From positions 372,001 to 436,000 of the forward strand of contig JAXRKN010000033.1 in NCBI GenBank assembly GCA_038502055.1: DNA of 64,000 bases. Reading direction: 5' to 3'. The notes beneath the pieces are model-generated. The model had not been told where the DNA came from and searched no databases. It saw only the letters and a program-made list of their open reading frames with translations. Below are positions 1-11,153 of the stretch, in pieces; positions within the stretch are counted from its first letter, which is position 1; every line of letters begins with the position of its first letter. Position numbers and translations under genes: made by a program. Origin of the DNA: Tanytarsus gracilentus. Lineage: Eukaryota; Arthropoda; Insecta; Diptera; Chironomidae.

Positions 1-1939
1 AAATGTTTAAAGCTATTAAAACTTTTAACTCTCAATTAAGGCTAAAAATAATTATTCTTGATTTTTTATTTCTTAATATTTTTTATCATAAAAACTTTCC
101 CTGGATTTTTTCATACCAACAACATTAACCTCCTGAATTTTAATGTGCGAAAAATTTTCTCCTCACGTTCCAGAATCGTGAACAACACGAAAATTTAATT
201 TTAGGGACTGTCACGAGCACCTGTGTTGAGTCTCCAGCAAAGTTTAAGAGAAGCCCGCCCGAAAAATTGTGAGATTAAGTGTTATTAAAGAAGGTCAAGT
301 GTGAATTTATGAGAAGTTTTGTGTAAACTATAATCAACCCATCTTTTCGTCTCCGACTCGCAATTTTCTCCTTCGCAGTCTTTCAGTGGCAAAGTACACA
401 TAATCCCTTTCATCTTTGTGCTTCGTTTCTTTTTCCATACATAGAGAACTTCTCTCGACTTGTGGAATAATGCGAACTAGCAACGTAATAAAGTTGTAAA
501 GTTATATGGATGCTAAAGCAAACTAATTTCGACACGATAATGTTGCTGCTCTCGCTCTCTAACTGTATATTTTCCCGCTAAACCATCATAGAAGAAGTCT
601 CACAAAAGGAGGAAATTTTTTTATGCTCCTGCCATGAATGTAAAACTGAATCCTGAATGAAATTAATTCAAATTTTTGAAACGATGTAGTTAGTGCTGTA
701 TGTGAATGAAAGCTTATTATACTATTGCAGTCTTCTATAAGCTACATTTAATTAATGTAATAATAAAATTAAAATCATTACAAATGTTCTTGGAAATTGT
801 TAATCTTAAATATATTAAAATAATGTGTTTTTTAAATTTGTAAATTTATGAACAAAATAACTACATCTAGCCCAATTGATTTACACACACCAATTATAAT
901 TTCGCTAATTATTTTATTACCTTAAAAATGCAAAATTAAAACCAAGCAAGGTTCCCATAAATTTCCATGCTGCCCTTTATTCAATGCCTCATTAAACAGC
1001 AAATGCTTTTGAAAACTATTACTTGACTCTTATTACAAAACTTTCTCCTATGCACCAACCCAATTCAATTGAATTAAAAGCCAACTATACAACAAAAGAG
1101 ATATTGAATAATGAATGAAATCCTTTCAGCGCTTTATCTGAAAAAAAAAACTTGTACAATTAATTTCCATAATGAGCGATTCAGACTATTGAGAACGCTA
1201 GTTTTAATTAATGAAAAATTCATAGTCAATTAACAATACCCGTTCGCATTAAAAATTAATACTCATTGTTCGCTTTACAACTTGCAGCGATAATAAAATT
1301 CTCTCGAAAGTGGTCAGAAGGGCGATGAAAATTTTTGTTTGCTCAGCTGCCACCGAACCAAAAAAAAGTTTCATCACGTCTTTGATGACAGCTTAATTAA
1401 TAAAGAGAGCTGATCGCATAAAATTTATGAAAAGGGAGCAGACATCCTAATTTGATGAAAATTTCCATAATTTCTCTTTGAATAATTTATTGAGTGAAAA
1501 TTAGCAGCAATTTTTAATTAATGAAGAAAATCTTTTAACCATAATTCTTTTTTATGGTGAACGGCCCAATTTTTCATTGATGAACGTGTCAGGCGAAAAT
1601 ATTTTAGGGAGTTTCTTATTGAAACGTGCTGTGGAAAAATTAAGATTTTTAAATTTTTTAAATTCACAGCAGTTGCTTAGAAACCATTTGAAGCATAATT
1701 CATTATTTCTTTGAAGAATCAAGCACACGAGAGTTATAACTTATATTTCAAAACCAATCTCTCAAATTAATTCTCTTTTCATCCGTGAAAGGCAAAATAA
1801 TTTTTCACCCTCAAAGCTTTTACTTTCTGAGAAATCCAAATTTAGCAATTAGATTTAGAGAATACCTCAAAGGCGGTGAAATTGAAAAGACTTTTTACTC
1901 ATGATTGAAAGTTTGAAAGTTTTATTTGTACTGCTAAAA
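1..1939. other. AT-rich intergenic DNA, no gene seen
   Basis: No open reading frame of useful length, splice-bounded exon or RNA gene could be supported on either strand. The right edge carries TTTATT at 1921-1926, which on the minus strand is an AATAAA poly(A) signal 14 bp beyond the stop codon of the rhomboid protease gene. Confidence 0.6.
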
Positions 1940-3043
1940 TTATTTGCTAGGTTTCCCTCTTAGTTGATGCCACAAGCCAATGATGTGCTCACGTTGAGGC
2001 CAAATTTTATCTTTACCATAATAACTCCAAAACAATCCGAAAGCAGCTCCACCCAAATGAGCCGCATGGTCGAAAAGTCTCCATCGAAATATTATTCCGG
2101 CCACGTCGAAACACACGATTGCCTTGATTGCAGAATCAGCTGAGAAGTGCCATCCGGGTATGAATAAAATTCCGAGCTGAGTGTTTGGAAATTGAGTACA
2201 GACATATGCGATAACTGCCATAATTGCACCACTAGCTCCTAACGAAAATCCAGGCATTTTGGTTGCAACTTTGAAAGCATAACTTGTGAAAGATGAAATC
2301 ACGCCCGCACTCAGATACATCGCCAAAAATTGTTCAGTTCCGAGCGTTCTAACAACGCTTGAGAAACTGTGAAGGACATACATATTGGCGAATAGATGAA
2401 AGAAGGAATAGTGACTGAATGTTGAGAAGAACATTGACCAATAGACGTTCGCTCCCCGACCTGCTGGATTTGCTGCGAAATATCTGAGCATAAACGGTTT
2501 TACTGACGGCACTCGCCAAAGTCCAAACACTAAAAGATTTAAACCTAGAATTGGTCCGAAGATTTTTTCGCCGGGTGTCAATAGGTTCCAAAGTCGTCTC
2601 ATTTCATTTTTAAGTTTTGTCATTTCGTCATTGAGCTCTTTTTGTTTTTCCATCACATTGTTTTGGTGCCTCCGTATCCAATCGACGGGATTAGAGCTCT
2701 TGAGCGCATTAATAGCTTTCATTCGTATCTTTTCATATTCCCAAATTGAACATCCAATAAAACAACTCGATGAGAATGCCACACAAAATATTGCTGATCT
2801 TCCAAGCAATCCATCGCGAATATATGTCGGACTTACAAAGCCCTCATCGGGTGTGAGTCTAATGTCCTTTAAATCCTCTTTCCGTCCTCGAAAGTGCCTC
2901 ACAAAAACACTTTTTGTTGTTGGATTTCGAAATTTACTAAAAAGTTGAATAATAAAATTTTAATGAGTTAAAAATTAAATTGTACGGCATTACCTTGCTG
3001 GGTTAAATCGATTAATAAATAAAACCTGTCTTAGTGCCAACAT
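1940..3043 (-). CDS. rho-7: Mitochondrial inner-membrane rhomboid protease (PARL / rhomboid-7 type)
   Basis: Two exons on the minus strand: 3043-2994 and 2936-1940, joined in phase by a 57-bp GT-AG intron, giving 348 aa. Exon 1 supplies a short basic, hydrophobic start (MLALRQVLFINRFNPA) that fits a mitochondrial presequence. A GTG at 2902 could be mistaken for the start but is an internal Val codon. The C-terminal half is a polytopic rhomboid domain with the serine motif GASGAIMAV (catalytic Ser about residue 252) and DHAAHLGG (catalytic His about residue 310), the Ser-His dyad of the family. The SMFFSTFSHYSFFHL segment is the usual PARL transmembrane region. Family members cleave mitochondrial proteins (PINK1, PGAM5, OPA1-related in model organisms). 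It is divergently paired with Atg12, 154 bp away. Length and motifs are normal for PARL. Confidence 0.93.
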
Positions 3044-3197
3044 TGCTGACTATCACATCAGTGAATTGCTAATTAAGGAAAATTTCACAAAGTCGTGTGA
3101 AAAATTTTATTCTAGAGATGCGAAAAAAATCAAAACAAACAAAAAAGACGCAAAAAATTTTTTTACGAAAAATTGAAAATAATTAAAATAATTAATA
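3044..3197. promoter_or_regulatory. Bidirectional promoter of rho-7 and Atg12
   Basis: Only 154 bp separate the start codons of two divergently transcribed genes, so both 5' leaders and core promoters must lie here. No clear TATA box stands out. Promoter function is inferred from geometry. Confidence 0.6.
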
Positions 3198-3652
3198 ATG
3201 AGCGAGGAACCAGTTAAGGATTCATCGCTAGGTGTTGAAAAGCTATCTCTTCAATCCGATAAGCCAAATGATGTTGTTAAAAGTGAGTAAAAAGAATAAA
3301 AATTTATTGATTTGTAATAAAAAAAATTCTTCTTTTTAGTTGACATTTTCCTTAATGCTGCTGGAAACGCACCCATCATGCGTCAAAGGAAGTGGACGGT
3401 TGATTGCAAGAAAGACATCAATTGGGTGTCTAAATTCATCCATAAATACCTAAAACTGGATCAAGAAGAGAAAATTGTAAGTATAGATTTATGGTGAGCT
3501 GCATTAACTTGTAAACTTGATCATTTCAGTTCCTCTACGTCAATCAATCCTTCGCACCTAGTCCCGATCAAATTCTCAAGAATCTCTACGAGTGCTATGG
3601 AAATCAGAACAAGCTCACTCTTCATTACAGCATATCTCAAGCGTGGGGATAA
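3198..3652 (+). CDS. Atg12: Autophagy ubiquitin-like protein Atg12
   Basis: Three exons, 3198-3282, 3340-3476 and 3530-3652, all with GT-AG borders and consistent phases, encode 114 aa. The first ~30 residues are a variable acidic tail. The rest is the ubiquitin-like fold: DIFLNAAGNAPIMRQRKW, then FLYVNQSFAPSPDQ and YECYGNQNKLTLHY. The protein ends directly in QAWG, so the C-terminal glycine used for isopeptide conjugation to Atg5 is exposed without processing, as in all Atg12 proteins. The Atg12-Atg5 conjugate, with Atg16, acts as the E3 for Atg8 lipidation on the phagophore. A canonical AATAAA lies at 3703-3708. The neighbour on the other side of the promoter, PARL, is a mitochondrial quality-control protease. 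Confidence 0.96.
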
Positions 3653-3702
3653 AAAGCAGTCATCAAAGTCATTCCTTTAATTTATTACATTAAGATATAT
3701 CC

Positions 3703-3708
3703 AATAAA
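3703..3708 (+). terminator. Atg12 poly(A) signal AATAAA
   Basis: AATAAA 51 bp after the Atg12 stop codon, followed by a T-rich stretch, as expected for a cleavage and polyadenylation site. Confidence 0.7.
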
Positions 3709-3950
3709 GATTTTTTATTTCAATTTTAAATATGTATATTTAGGTGTTTCCTTTTACATATAGTCTTTTCCAATTATTATCCATCCATCCATTCTCGACA
3801 TAAAACACTTAAAATGAGACAAGCATGCATGACAATTATTTAAAAACTTATATATTATGAATATTTTTCTCTTCTCATGGTGAAATATAGTTATAATAGC
3901 TTTCTTTTTTAATCAATGGTAATGTAAGTGTGCTTTGATATAGAGGAAAT

Positions 3951-4618
3951 TTAACTAAAGTTACAGCACGAATTTGTCTTTTTTGCCGTCTTATAAAATG
4001 CCTTGCTCGCGGTCGAAAGTTCATCCGATTTCACAACTAAATCATCCAACTTCTCACCGCGAACTAATACCTGCTCAATGGTGTTTCGTAAGATGATTTT
4101 GGTCTCGTCGAGGTCATTTTGCATTTTTGTGATTGCATCAGCTTCCTTTGGATCTTGATATTTTGTCAAGTATGCTGGCAGTCCAGTGAAGCTAACGGTT
4201 TGTTCCGTTCCATTTGGCCATTGATCGGACGAGACTCGTTCGCTGAAGTCATCGAGGACCTTTGTGAGGAGAGTGTGAGCAACACGGCCTGAAAAAAAAA
4301 GGAAATTTGAAAATATTACAACTGGATCTTTCAGACATCCAGATGGAGAGCTCAACCTGGATATTCGTGATCAGCAATTAGCACGGCCGACAGATTATCT
4401 GATCTCACATAGACATGACACATGTAAACATTTTCCCTTATCGATTGTCTCGTTGCTGTCGCTGTTCTTTCAACAATTGTCTTCGATGCAAAAGTGCAAA
4501 ATTCTTGAACGCTTCCTCTTTGAAAGAAACTGAAGCTTGTAAGATCGTAATGAGATTTTAGGAGTTTAGCTTCGCTAGTCGATTTGTAGAAGACGCTTAT
4601 GCCGAAGAGTTTAACCAT
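3951..4618 (-). CDS. Ykt6: R-SNARE Ykt6 (longin-domain SNARE)
   Basis: Two minus-strand exons, 4618-4357 and 4288-3951, joined across a 68-bp intron, give 199 aa, the usual length of Ykt6. Residues 1 to about 130 are the longin domain, starting MVKLFGISVFYK with the conserved SFFQRGSVQEF stretch. Residues about 138-195 are the R-SNARE coiled coil, with the zero-layer arginine in VLVRGEKLDDLV. There is no transmembrane anchor. Instead the protein ends CCNFS, so a CAAX-type farnesylation cysteine follows a palmitoylatable cysteine, which is the Ykt6 membrane-anchoring scheme. Ykt6 acts in ER-Golgi, endosomal and autophagosome-lysosome fusion. It faces Atg12 tail to tail and nonA head to head (260 bp). 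Confidence 0.96.
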
Positions 4619-4878
4619 TTTTGCTCCCTAAATAAATTTCACTTTTCTTTTCTTTCTTTTTTTTGAAGATGCAGAGAGATGCGAAAAAAGCTAAATACCC
4701 ACGATTAATTGCGTCTTTTCTATAAAGAGAAGCGAAAAGTTACACTCTCCTCGTAGTCCGCCATCGTTAAAAACTCCAAATCACAAGCTCCACATATTTT
4801 CCGCGAAATTAATTAATTTAAGTTCATTTTAATACCTAAAAGTATCTTAAAAGTGTAATTAAACCTTAAAAGGACAGA
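4619..4878. promoter_or_regulatory. Bidirectional promoter of Ykt6 and nonA
   Basis: 260 bp between divergent start codons, containing the 5' leaders of both genes. CTCCTCGTAGTCCGCCATCG lies in the middle (about 4747) in otherwise AT-rich DNA. Function is inferred from geometry only. Confidence 0.55.
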
Positions 4879-7800
4879 ATGGAGGTGAAACCAGAGACTG
4901 CAAACGGTCCGCCGGCCGTTAAAACTGAAACACAAAATACGCCGCAAAAGCAAGGCCCTCAGCAAGGTGGAGGTGGCGGTGGTCCAAGTGGTGCTAATAG
5001 ATTCAACAAAGGCAATATGCAAAACAAAAATAAGAATTTCCAGCAGCAAAGAGGCCGTGGACCACCGGGAATGGGCGCAATGGGCAATCGAGGACCTCCA
5101 AAGAGTGAGGTAAGCACATTTTCTCGAAATAGCGTGTTTCGGCCATCTTTTCTTTATTTTTTTCTTCTTTGTGTTCGTAAGTGATGTCACCATAAATTTA
5201 TTATTTTTGGGTCATCTCTCTCAATGATGGATCAAATCTGATTTATGAAAATTTGTTTTTTAAAAAAATTAATATTAATTGATTGTCATTAATTAAACTA
5301 ATTTTTTTTCATCTCCAAACAGGATTTTATGATCAATCAGAAGCTGAAGAATCTTTCGGGACCAACACATGACCTGCCGGAAATGCCGAGCGATGAGGTT
5401 AAATTTTCAGGCCGTAATCGGCTCTACGTTGGCAATCTCACGAGCGACGTGACAGAAGAGGAGCTTAAAGATTTATTTAGTCCCTATGGCGAAATTTCCG
5501 AAGCATTTATCAATCCCGAAAAGAACTTTGCTTTCCTCAAAATTGATTATCGTGCGAATGCCGAGCGAGCAAAGAAAGATCTCGATGGGACAATGCGTAA
5601 GAATAAACCAATTCGTGTTCGTTTCGCTCCAAATGCAACGACAATTCGTGTCAAGAATCTCACTCCATTTGTGTCAAATGAGCTACTCTATAGGGCTTTT
5701 GAAGTTTTCGGTCAAATCGAGCGTGCAGTCGTCATTGTAGATGATCGTGGAAAGAGCTCGGGTGAGGGCATCGTTGAGTTTGCACGAAAATCCGGCGCAA
5801 TTTCAGCCTTCAAATATTGCAATGAGAAATGTTTCTTCCTAACCTCGTGCTTGCGTCCATGCGTTGTCGAGCCATTTGAGCACATTGACGAGACTGATGG
5901 CTTCCCGGAAAAGAATCTCATGAAGAAGAGCAACGAGTATTATAAAGCACGCCAAAATGGTCCACGTTTTGCCGATTTGGATTCGTTCGAGCATGACTTT
6001 GGAACAAAATGGAAGCAGCTCTATGACATGTACAAGCAGAAACATGAGGCACTCAAGAGAGAAATGCAGCTGGAAGAGGAAAAACTCGAAGCTCAAATGG
6101 AATTTGCACGTTTCGAACACGAGACAGAGTCATTACGCGAGCAGCTTCGCAAGAGAGAACTCGATCGTGATCGTCAGAAGAAGGAGTGGGAAGATAAGGA
6201 GCGACAGGCTGAAGAAATGAGAGTCACTGATCAGCAACAAATGAGACGTCAAAATGACGAGATGCAAATGAGAATGCAACGGCAGGACGATGAAATGCGT
6301 CGACGTCAGCAGGAGAATTCACTTTTCATGCAAGCGCAACAGCTGAATAATATGTTGGATCAACAAGAAATGGGCTATGGAGGGAACCAGGGTAATCAAG
6401 GAGGAGGCGGTGGTAACGGTGGTGGCAATCAAGGAGGTGGACGTAAGAACTACAACAACAATAACATGAACAATGACATGAATGAGGATCGTCGTGGAAA
6501 CTATGGCGGAGGTATGAGTTGATGTTAATTGATGTTTTATATCATTAAAAATTATCATTTTAAATTCATCAGGCGGCGGAAATGGAAACTATAACCAAGG
6601 AAATTTCAACAATCAAGGAAATCAGGTATGGCTATCGTTAAGCATTCTCCAATAAATTTACCTCTATGGAAGTTTTCCTCTTTTGAGGATTTTCCAAGAA
6701 AAAAAACTCGACAATAATGAAATTGATTTGACAGAAAAAGGAAAATGTTCATTAATGCATTCTTTGTGCGGTCATGGTGTTTGCAGTCTTATAGTGAAAA
6801 GTTTTTATTATAATCAAATAAGAATCTCATTCTCGAAATTATCTAACTGTTCTGATGAACTTTATTTATGTCTGAAAATCTACTTGATTTATTCTCTCAA
6901 TCATCCTGCACAGACAGGAAATTCTTTATGAGTGAATAATATTTTATAACATCTCAAATTACTTCTCGGGGGGCAAAAGAAAAATAAGCTGTCTATTTAT
7001 AGACGTTGGGTTTTATCGAACGAGATAATTAAACAAATCTACGTGCTGGGTTTGGGACGATAGTGTGAATTTATTATCGTGTTCAACTAATTAAGTTAAA
7101 TAAAAAAATATATACACAACCACTTGCAGTGATGGCAAAAAATATCTGTGATAATTTTAACACGTTCTCTACACCACTTGGAATATTTTTACCTTCTCTT
7201 ATCATGATAACTCAGTAAAACAAATTACTGTAAATTATCAACTTCGTCTTTATTTTCTGCACACGGAAAAAATATTATGCATAAATTAAGTTATGATTTG
7301 CAAATATCTGATAAACTATGAAAAATATCTCCATAATTAAAAAAGACTGTAAACACCTGTTTGACCTTATCTCTGATGAAGATGTGAACGAAATCCTTTC
7401 TAAATTCAAATAATCCTTTACCTTCTAGATCCAGCCAAAACATTTAATTTAACTGTCACTTGTGAATGAGTATAACTTTGATTCTGAACTAAGTCAACGT
7501 CTGCTTTAGTTAGTTAATTCTCATTCGGAGAAAAAATTAAATATTCTCTTAATCTTTACGGTTCTCTGTGATACTGAAATTCTACTCCGAAAGATATAAC
7601 ATGTTTGATAAATCAACGAATTCTTTGGGGACAATGGACAAATTATTGATTAATTCTTGAGAGTCTGAACATTTCTCAAAATCTGTCTGCTCTTAAAACT
7701 AATCGTTTTTAATGAAATATCTCTTCGTTGCCCCATCGTTTTTGAAATATCGTTGCGCTTTTAAGTGAAAAACAAAAAATGTGATAAAATTCTCTTATCT

Positions 7801-8270
7801 GAAATGTATTTGTGGAAATATTATTTATGTTTAATATCAGATTGTTTATAATTACACGAAAATTATCTCTTTTAACGATCAAAAAATAATTCGCTGTAAC
7901 CCTTTCGAAAGGATTAACATTCTCGATTAAACGACTTCAGTTCTCAAAGAATCTAAGTTAAAAATGCTCATTCACACGATAATTTTTTCATTAATTATTT
8001 ATTGTCGATAAAATCTAGTCGCCTAGCAAAAAAAAAACATTCTGCGTAACCCAAAAACTAAATTATTTTTATCACTTCTCATTTTCTATCTATGAAAAAT
8101 CTCACGTTCAACTCGAAAATTTGACACTTTTCGAACATCGTCGTATGAAAAAAAAATAAAAATCCTCTTAGGATCAACGCTTCGATGGACAAAGAGGAAA
8201 TGTTCGTTCTAATCCATGGAACGATCGCGGTCAGCGTGATGACTTCCAAAATAAGCGAAGACGTTATTAA
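4879..8270 (+). CDS. nonA: DBHS-family RNA-binding protein NonA (NONO/SFPQ/PSPC1 type)
   Basis: Exons 4879-5109, 5323-6511, 6573-6625 and 8172-8270 splice in phase to 523 aa. The N-terminus is Gln/Gly-rich and basic. Residues about 110-180 are RRM1 (RLYVGNLTSDVTEEEL) and about 184-260 are RRM2 (TTIRVKNLTPFVSNELL). The NOPS segment follows (RPCVVEPFEHIDETDG), then a long charged coiled coil (about 320-430) and a Gly/Asn-rich tail ending KRRRY. This order defines the Drosophila-behaviour/human-splicing family. Family members are nuclear, dimerise through NOPS and the coiled coil, and act in splicing, transcription and nuclear retention of RNA. Intron 3 is unusually long (1.55 kb). Read-through of the 61-bp second intron would end the protein at GGMS, a possible shorter isoform. 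A second in-phase terminal exon lies at 9435. The last small exon is the least certain part. Confidence 0.93.
6626..8171 (+). other. Long third intron of nonA, no nested gene seen
   Basis: Bounded by CAG|gtatgg and ttag|GAT. It is AT-rich with no credible open reading frame. Long retained 3' introns are known in DBHS genes of other animals, but nothing in the sequence proves retention here. Confidence 0.6.
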
Positions 8271-9434
8271 ACTTGAAACGTCTCTCAAAATTGTCTTACT
8301 CATAAATATTCACGGTAGATTTTAAGATGTCTTTTTTGAAAGTTTGCAATAGCGTTAGTACGAAAATAGCACTAAACATAAATCTATTGCATCAGATCAT
8401 TTTTTTTGGGTAATTGCGTTTATATAAAATTCTATATTGACAACTAAATTATATTTAAATTAATTTTACACATAAAAAAAGAATATTGAAATTTTTTTTT
8501 TAAAATATTCACATTTGCTTGAATTATACAACAACAAAAAATTGTATTATGAAAAAAGCTAAAGGATAACATTAAAGTTTTGTCTATATGTTTCTGGAAA
8601 AAAAATATATGTGATTTTTGTGTGGATGGCGTGAAATGTGAATGGATGATAAAACTTCAGAAAACTTATGGCTTTTAGCCAGAACTCATCGGTGAATTGT
8701 TCTATATGTCATGTTGAACTTTGGGGAAAAAATATTGGGCTGGGAATGAAATGTGCTAAGGTGATTTCTCGCCTGTAACTCTGTGAACTCAACTCTCGGA
8801 TAAACACCTCAAAAATCTTAAAATTGTCATCATCTACCTCTCAACTGAATCATATCTGAAATCTGATAAACTTGAAGAAAGTCGTAATGACTTGCAATCT
8901 CTTGTAAATCGATGTAAAAAAATATTGGTAAGAGGTAAGAATTTTATCACAAAAAAACTCTCTTAAACTTCTTTTGAATAACTTTTTGCGAAACGTCACT
9001 TTATGTACTTATTTAAACCTTCAGCAACTTAATCTTAGTCTTATGATGAAAATCCTTAAAACTTTACCTATACTCTCGATGTAACGATAACTTGGCAATT
9101 CTTGAAACTCTAAACTTTTGCCGCACGATTCCGTTAGAGAATCATTAGCGCAAAACATCTCTCAACTCGCCAAGAAAGTTACAATTCTGATGATTATTTA
9201 AGTTTCTCTAATTTTTAACAACAAAATCATGAAATTTCTTGAGCTCACATGCGAGAGCATTTAAAAGTACATAAATAATATTTTTGAATAAATTTTTAAA
9301 GACTGAGGTAATTTTGAGAGAATTAATACTCTCAAAGTCACCTCACGTGTCCATCTAAAACAGCCGCAGAAATATCTGCATGACAAAAACCTCTAAAAAA
9401 CTTCATTACTTATTAAATTTTATTTATTCTGCAG
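8271..9434 (+). other. 3' UTR of nonA and/or intron to an alternative last exon
   Basis: About 1.16 kb after the nonA stop with no coding signal. If the exon at 9435 is spliced to exon 3, the whole stretch 6626-9434 is intronic; otherwise this contains the nonA 3' UTR. Confidence 0.45.
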
Positions 9435-9491
9435 TATTATCGTCCATATGTGAGTCAACGTCCACAGAAGACGCGTCATCGAAATGGCTAG
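9435..9491 (+). other. nonA: Candidate alternative last coding exon of nonA
   Basis: Follows a good acceptor (ttctgcag) and reads in the same phase (0) as the end of nonA exon 3: YYRPYVSQRPQKTRHRNG then stop. The basic Arg/Tyr/Gln composition resembles the NonA tail. It could equally be the first part of the snoRNA host transcript, whose first clear donor is at 9573 in the same exon. Confidence 0.4.
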
Positions 9492-9604
9492 TGACTGCAT
9501 GCGATCGTTAAAGTCTTACTTAATGTGATATGTGCGTCATGAACGAATCCAACATGATTCTATGGTTTAAATGGTGAGTTTTGCCGGAATTGCTTTATTC
9601 TATA

Positions 9605-9700
9605 AGAATGTCTTGATAGCCATACTGAACCTTCGGTCGACTTCATACTCAGTGTTGTATGCCGACACCGGAGGTTCATGGTTCGAGTTCACCCCTGGGA
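9605..9700 (+). repeat. tRNA-like (SINE-like) element in host intron 1
   Basis: A box-like TAGCCATACTG at 9617 and B box-like GGTTCGAGTTC at 9680, 63 bp apart. Between them AACCTTCGGT pairs with ACCGGAGGTT to form a 10-bp stem around a smaller CATAC/GTATG hairpin. The element in the next intron has the same A-B spacing, suggesting a related tRNA-derived element. A structured RNA such as an H/ACA-type hairpin is the alternative. Confidence 0.35.
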
Positions 9701-10007
9701 TCACACTAAGATGAATGTAAAAACCATATTCAATCTGGTGCCAGCCATACAAGGAGTGGGGTAAAGTGTGTGCGATTAAAAGCTACTAGTCTTGGTATAT
9801 AGGAAATTTCTTACTCGAAAAGATAATTCGACCCCACGAGATGAGAAATGCCGAAAAACCTCGATACATTTTTTTTTCGTTAATTATTTTTATAAATATT
9901 GTCAAGTCCAAAAATTAATCAAATCAATTAATTTCAGATTTTATGATGGCACTTTACACGCGAAGATGAAAAGGTGAGTTCTGCCATTGCTTAAAAGTTA
10001 TAATTTA

Positions 10008-10105
10008 AGGCTCGATAGTCGAGTTGATGACGTCGTTGGCTTTTCAATGCACACGACAATGAGTTTGTGGAGGTGCTAGGTTCTAATCCTGACCGAGGCC
10101 TTGCT
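10008..10105 (+). repeat. Second tRNA-like (SINE-like) element in host intron 2
   Basis: TAGTCGAGTTG at 10016 resembles an A box and GGTTCTAATCC at 10079 a B box, again 63 bp apart, with a 4-bp T-stem-like pairing around TTCTAAT. It also contains TTGATGA (10024) and CTGA (10089), so a degenerate C/D RNA cannot be excluded. Confidence 0.35.
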
Positions 10106-10434
10106 GAATTATTTAGTCCCCGCGGCCACGCTTCTAAATGCCATGTTTAAATTTGCATATTAGGAGTGCCAGTTACCAATTATATTTACCAGGGGAAAAT
10201 TAAACTTCTAAGTCTCTAGGAAATTCCTGATAAGTGTTTCAATCGCTACAAGGAATGCCGTTTGATTTAGAAACACTTCTTTTTTGCTTTACTTTACATT
10301 TTAAATTATTTTGAAAGATTTTCTAATCAGCTTTTAATTATAATTTCAGGAGCGAAGCTTATTCAAAGGACGTTTGATGAAAATTGTGGAGCAAAAAGGT
10401 GAGGATTAACATTAAAATTAAAATATTAAAACAT

Positions 10435-10508
10435 TTAAGTGATGACAACATTGGTCCGTGTTTATGAATTGTCTTGATTAAGAACTCCACTTTAATTTAA
10501 CTGATTAT
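10435..10508 (+). ncRNA. Box C/D snoRNA U18 (SNORD18), copy 1
   Basis: Lies in the intron 10399-10570. Box C GTGATGA at 10439-10445, box D CTGA at 10501-10504. The internal segment TTGGTCCGTGTTT is complementary to AAACACGGACCAA of 28S rRNA and matches the D'-guide of vertebrate U18 as I remember it. The fifth pair from the D' position (here a degenerate ATGA) falls on an A, agreeing with the known 2'-O-methyl-A target of U18. The RNA is released from the intron and acts with fibrillarin in the nucleolus. Confidence 0.88.
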
Positions 10509-10649
10509 TTTTGTCATTTATGATTTTGTTAAATTTTTTTCAATTTATTAATCGCTAAATTTACTTGCAGATTTTCCATTGGCGATTGGAATAAGGACTG
10601 TTGAATTATTTATAGGTAAGCATGATCAGATTTTATAATATTTATTTCT

Positions 10650-10723
10650 TTAAGTGATGACAACATTGGTCCGTGTTTATGAATTGTCTTGATTAAGAAC
10701 TCCACTTTAATTTGTCTGATAAT
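10650..10723 (+). ncRNA. Box C/D snoRNA U18, copy 2
   Basis: In the intron 10616-10793. Box C GTGATGA at 10654-10660 and box D CTGA at 10716-10719. The sequence from box C onward is identical to copy 1 for about 60 bases and diverges only just before box D (TTTGTCTGA against TTTAACTGA). The host exons between the two copies differ, so only the intron core is conserved. Confidence 0.88.
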
Positions 10724-10917
10724 TTCTAATTTAAACGCATTGCTAAGCTTTCTGACGAACTTTACTCATAATTTTTTTAAAAAATTTTTACAGATCACTG
10801 CCGAAAAGAGAAGAAGAAGACTGGATTTTGTACGAGAAGCTGTGATTATTTTCTCTATTTATTGCCATAGATTGAATGTGAGTAAATTAAACGTTTGAAG
10901 ATTTATTTTAATGAGAC

Positions 10918-11002
10918 TTAAATGATGATAAAAATTACCGTTTGATTTCCAATGATAATAACCCTCGGCTGCATTTTTCTCTAAGAAAAGTGTACTGATT
11001 AA
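10918..11002 (+). ncRNA. Box C/D snoRNA predicted to guide 18S 530-loop methylation, copy 1
   Basis: In the intron 10878-11074. Box C ATGATGA at 10922-10928 and box D CTGA at 10995-10998. AATTACCG just upstream of a D'-like TTGA pairs with CGGUAAUU of the universally conserved 18S 530 region, and CGGCTGC further on pairs with GCAGCCG immediately upstream in the same rRNA. The D+5 rule would place the methyl group on the U of CGGUAAU. The D' box is non-canonical. A paralogue sits in the next intron. Confidence 0.75.
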
Positions 11003-11153
11003 ATTCCCCATAAATTCAATAATTTTAATTTTAACGACGTCCATTTACTAATTCATAATAATTTTAATTTACAGATGAGCAATTAAGAATAAATCTATGG
11101 TCGAATATTAGATGTAAGTATCAATTAATTTTCTAAAGTAGGCAGCAAAGTTC

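Noticed and set aside
4813..5193. 126-aa reading frame on the minus strand
   Set aside because: Antisense shadow of nonA exon 1; no splice context or recognisable protein.
9792..9977. 61-aa frame inside the snoRNA host intron
   Set aside because: Crosses a strong acceptor and donor, has no recognisable domain and low-complexity composition.
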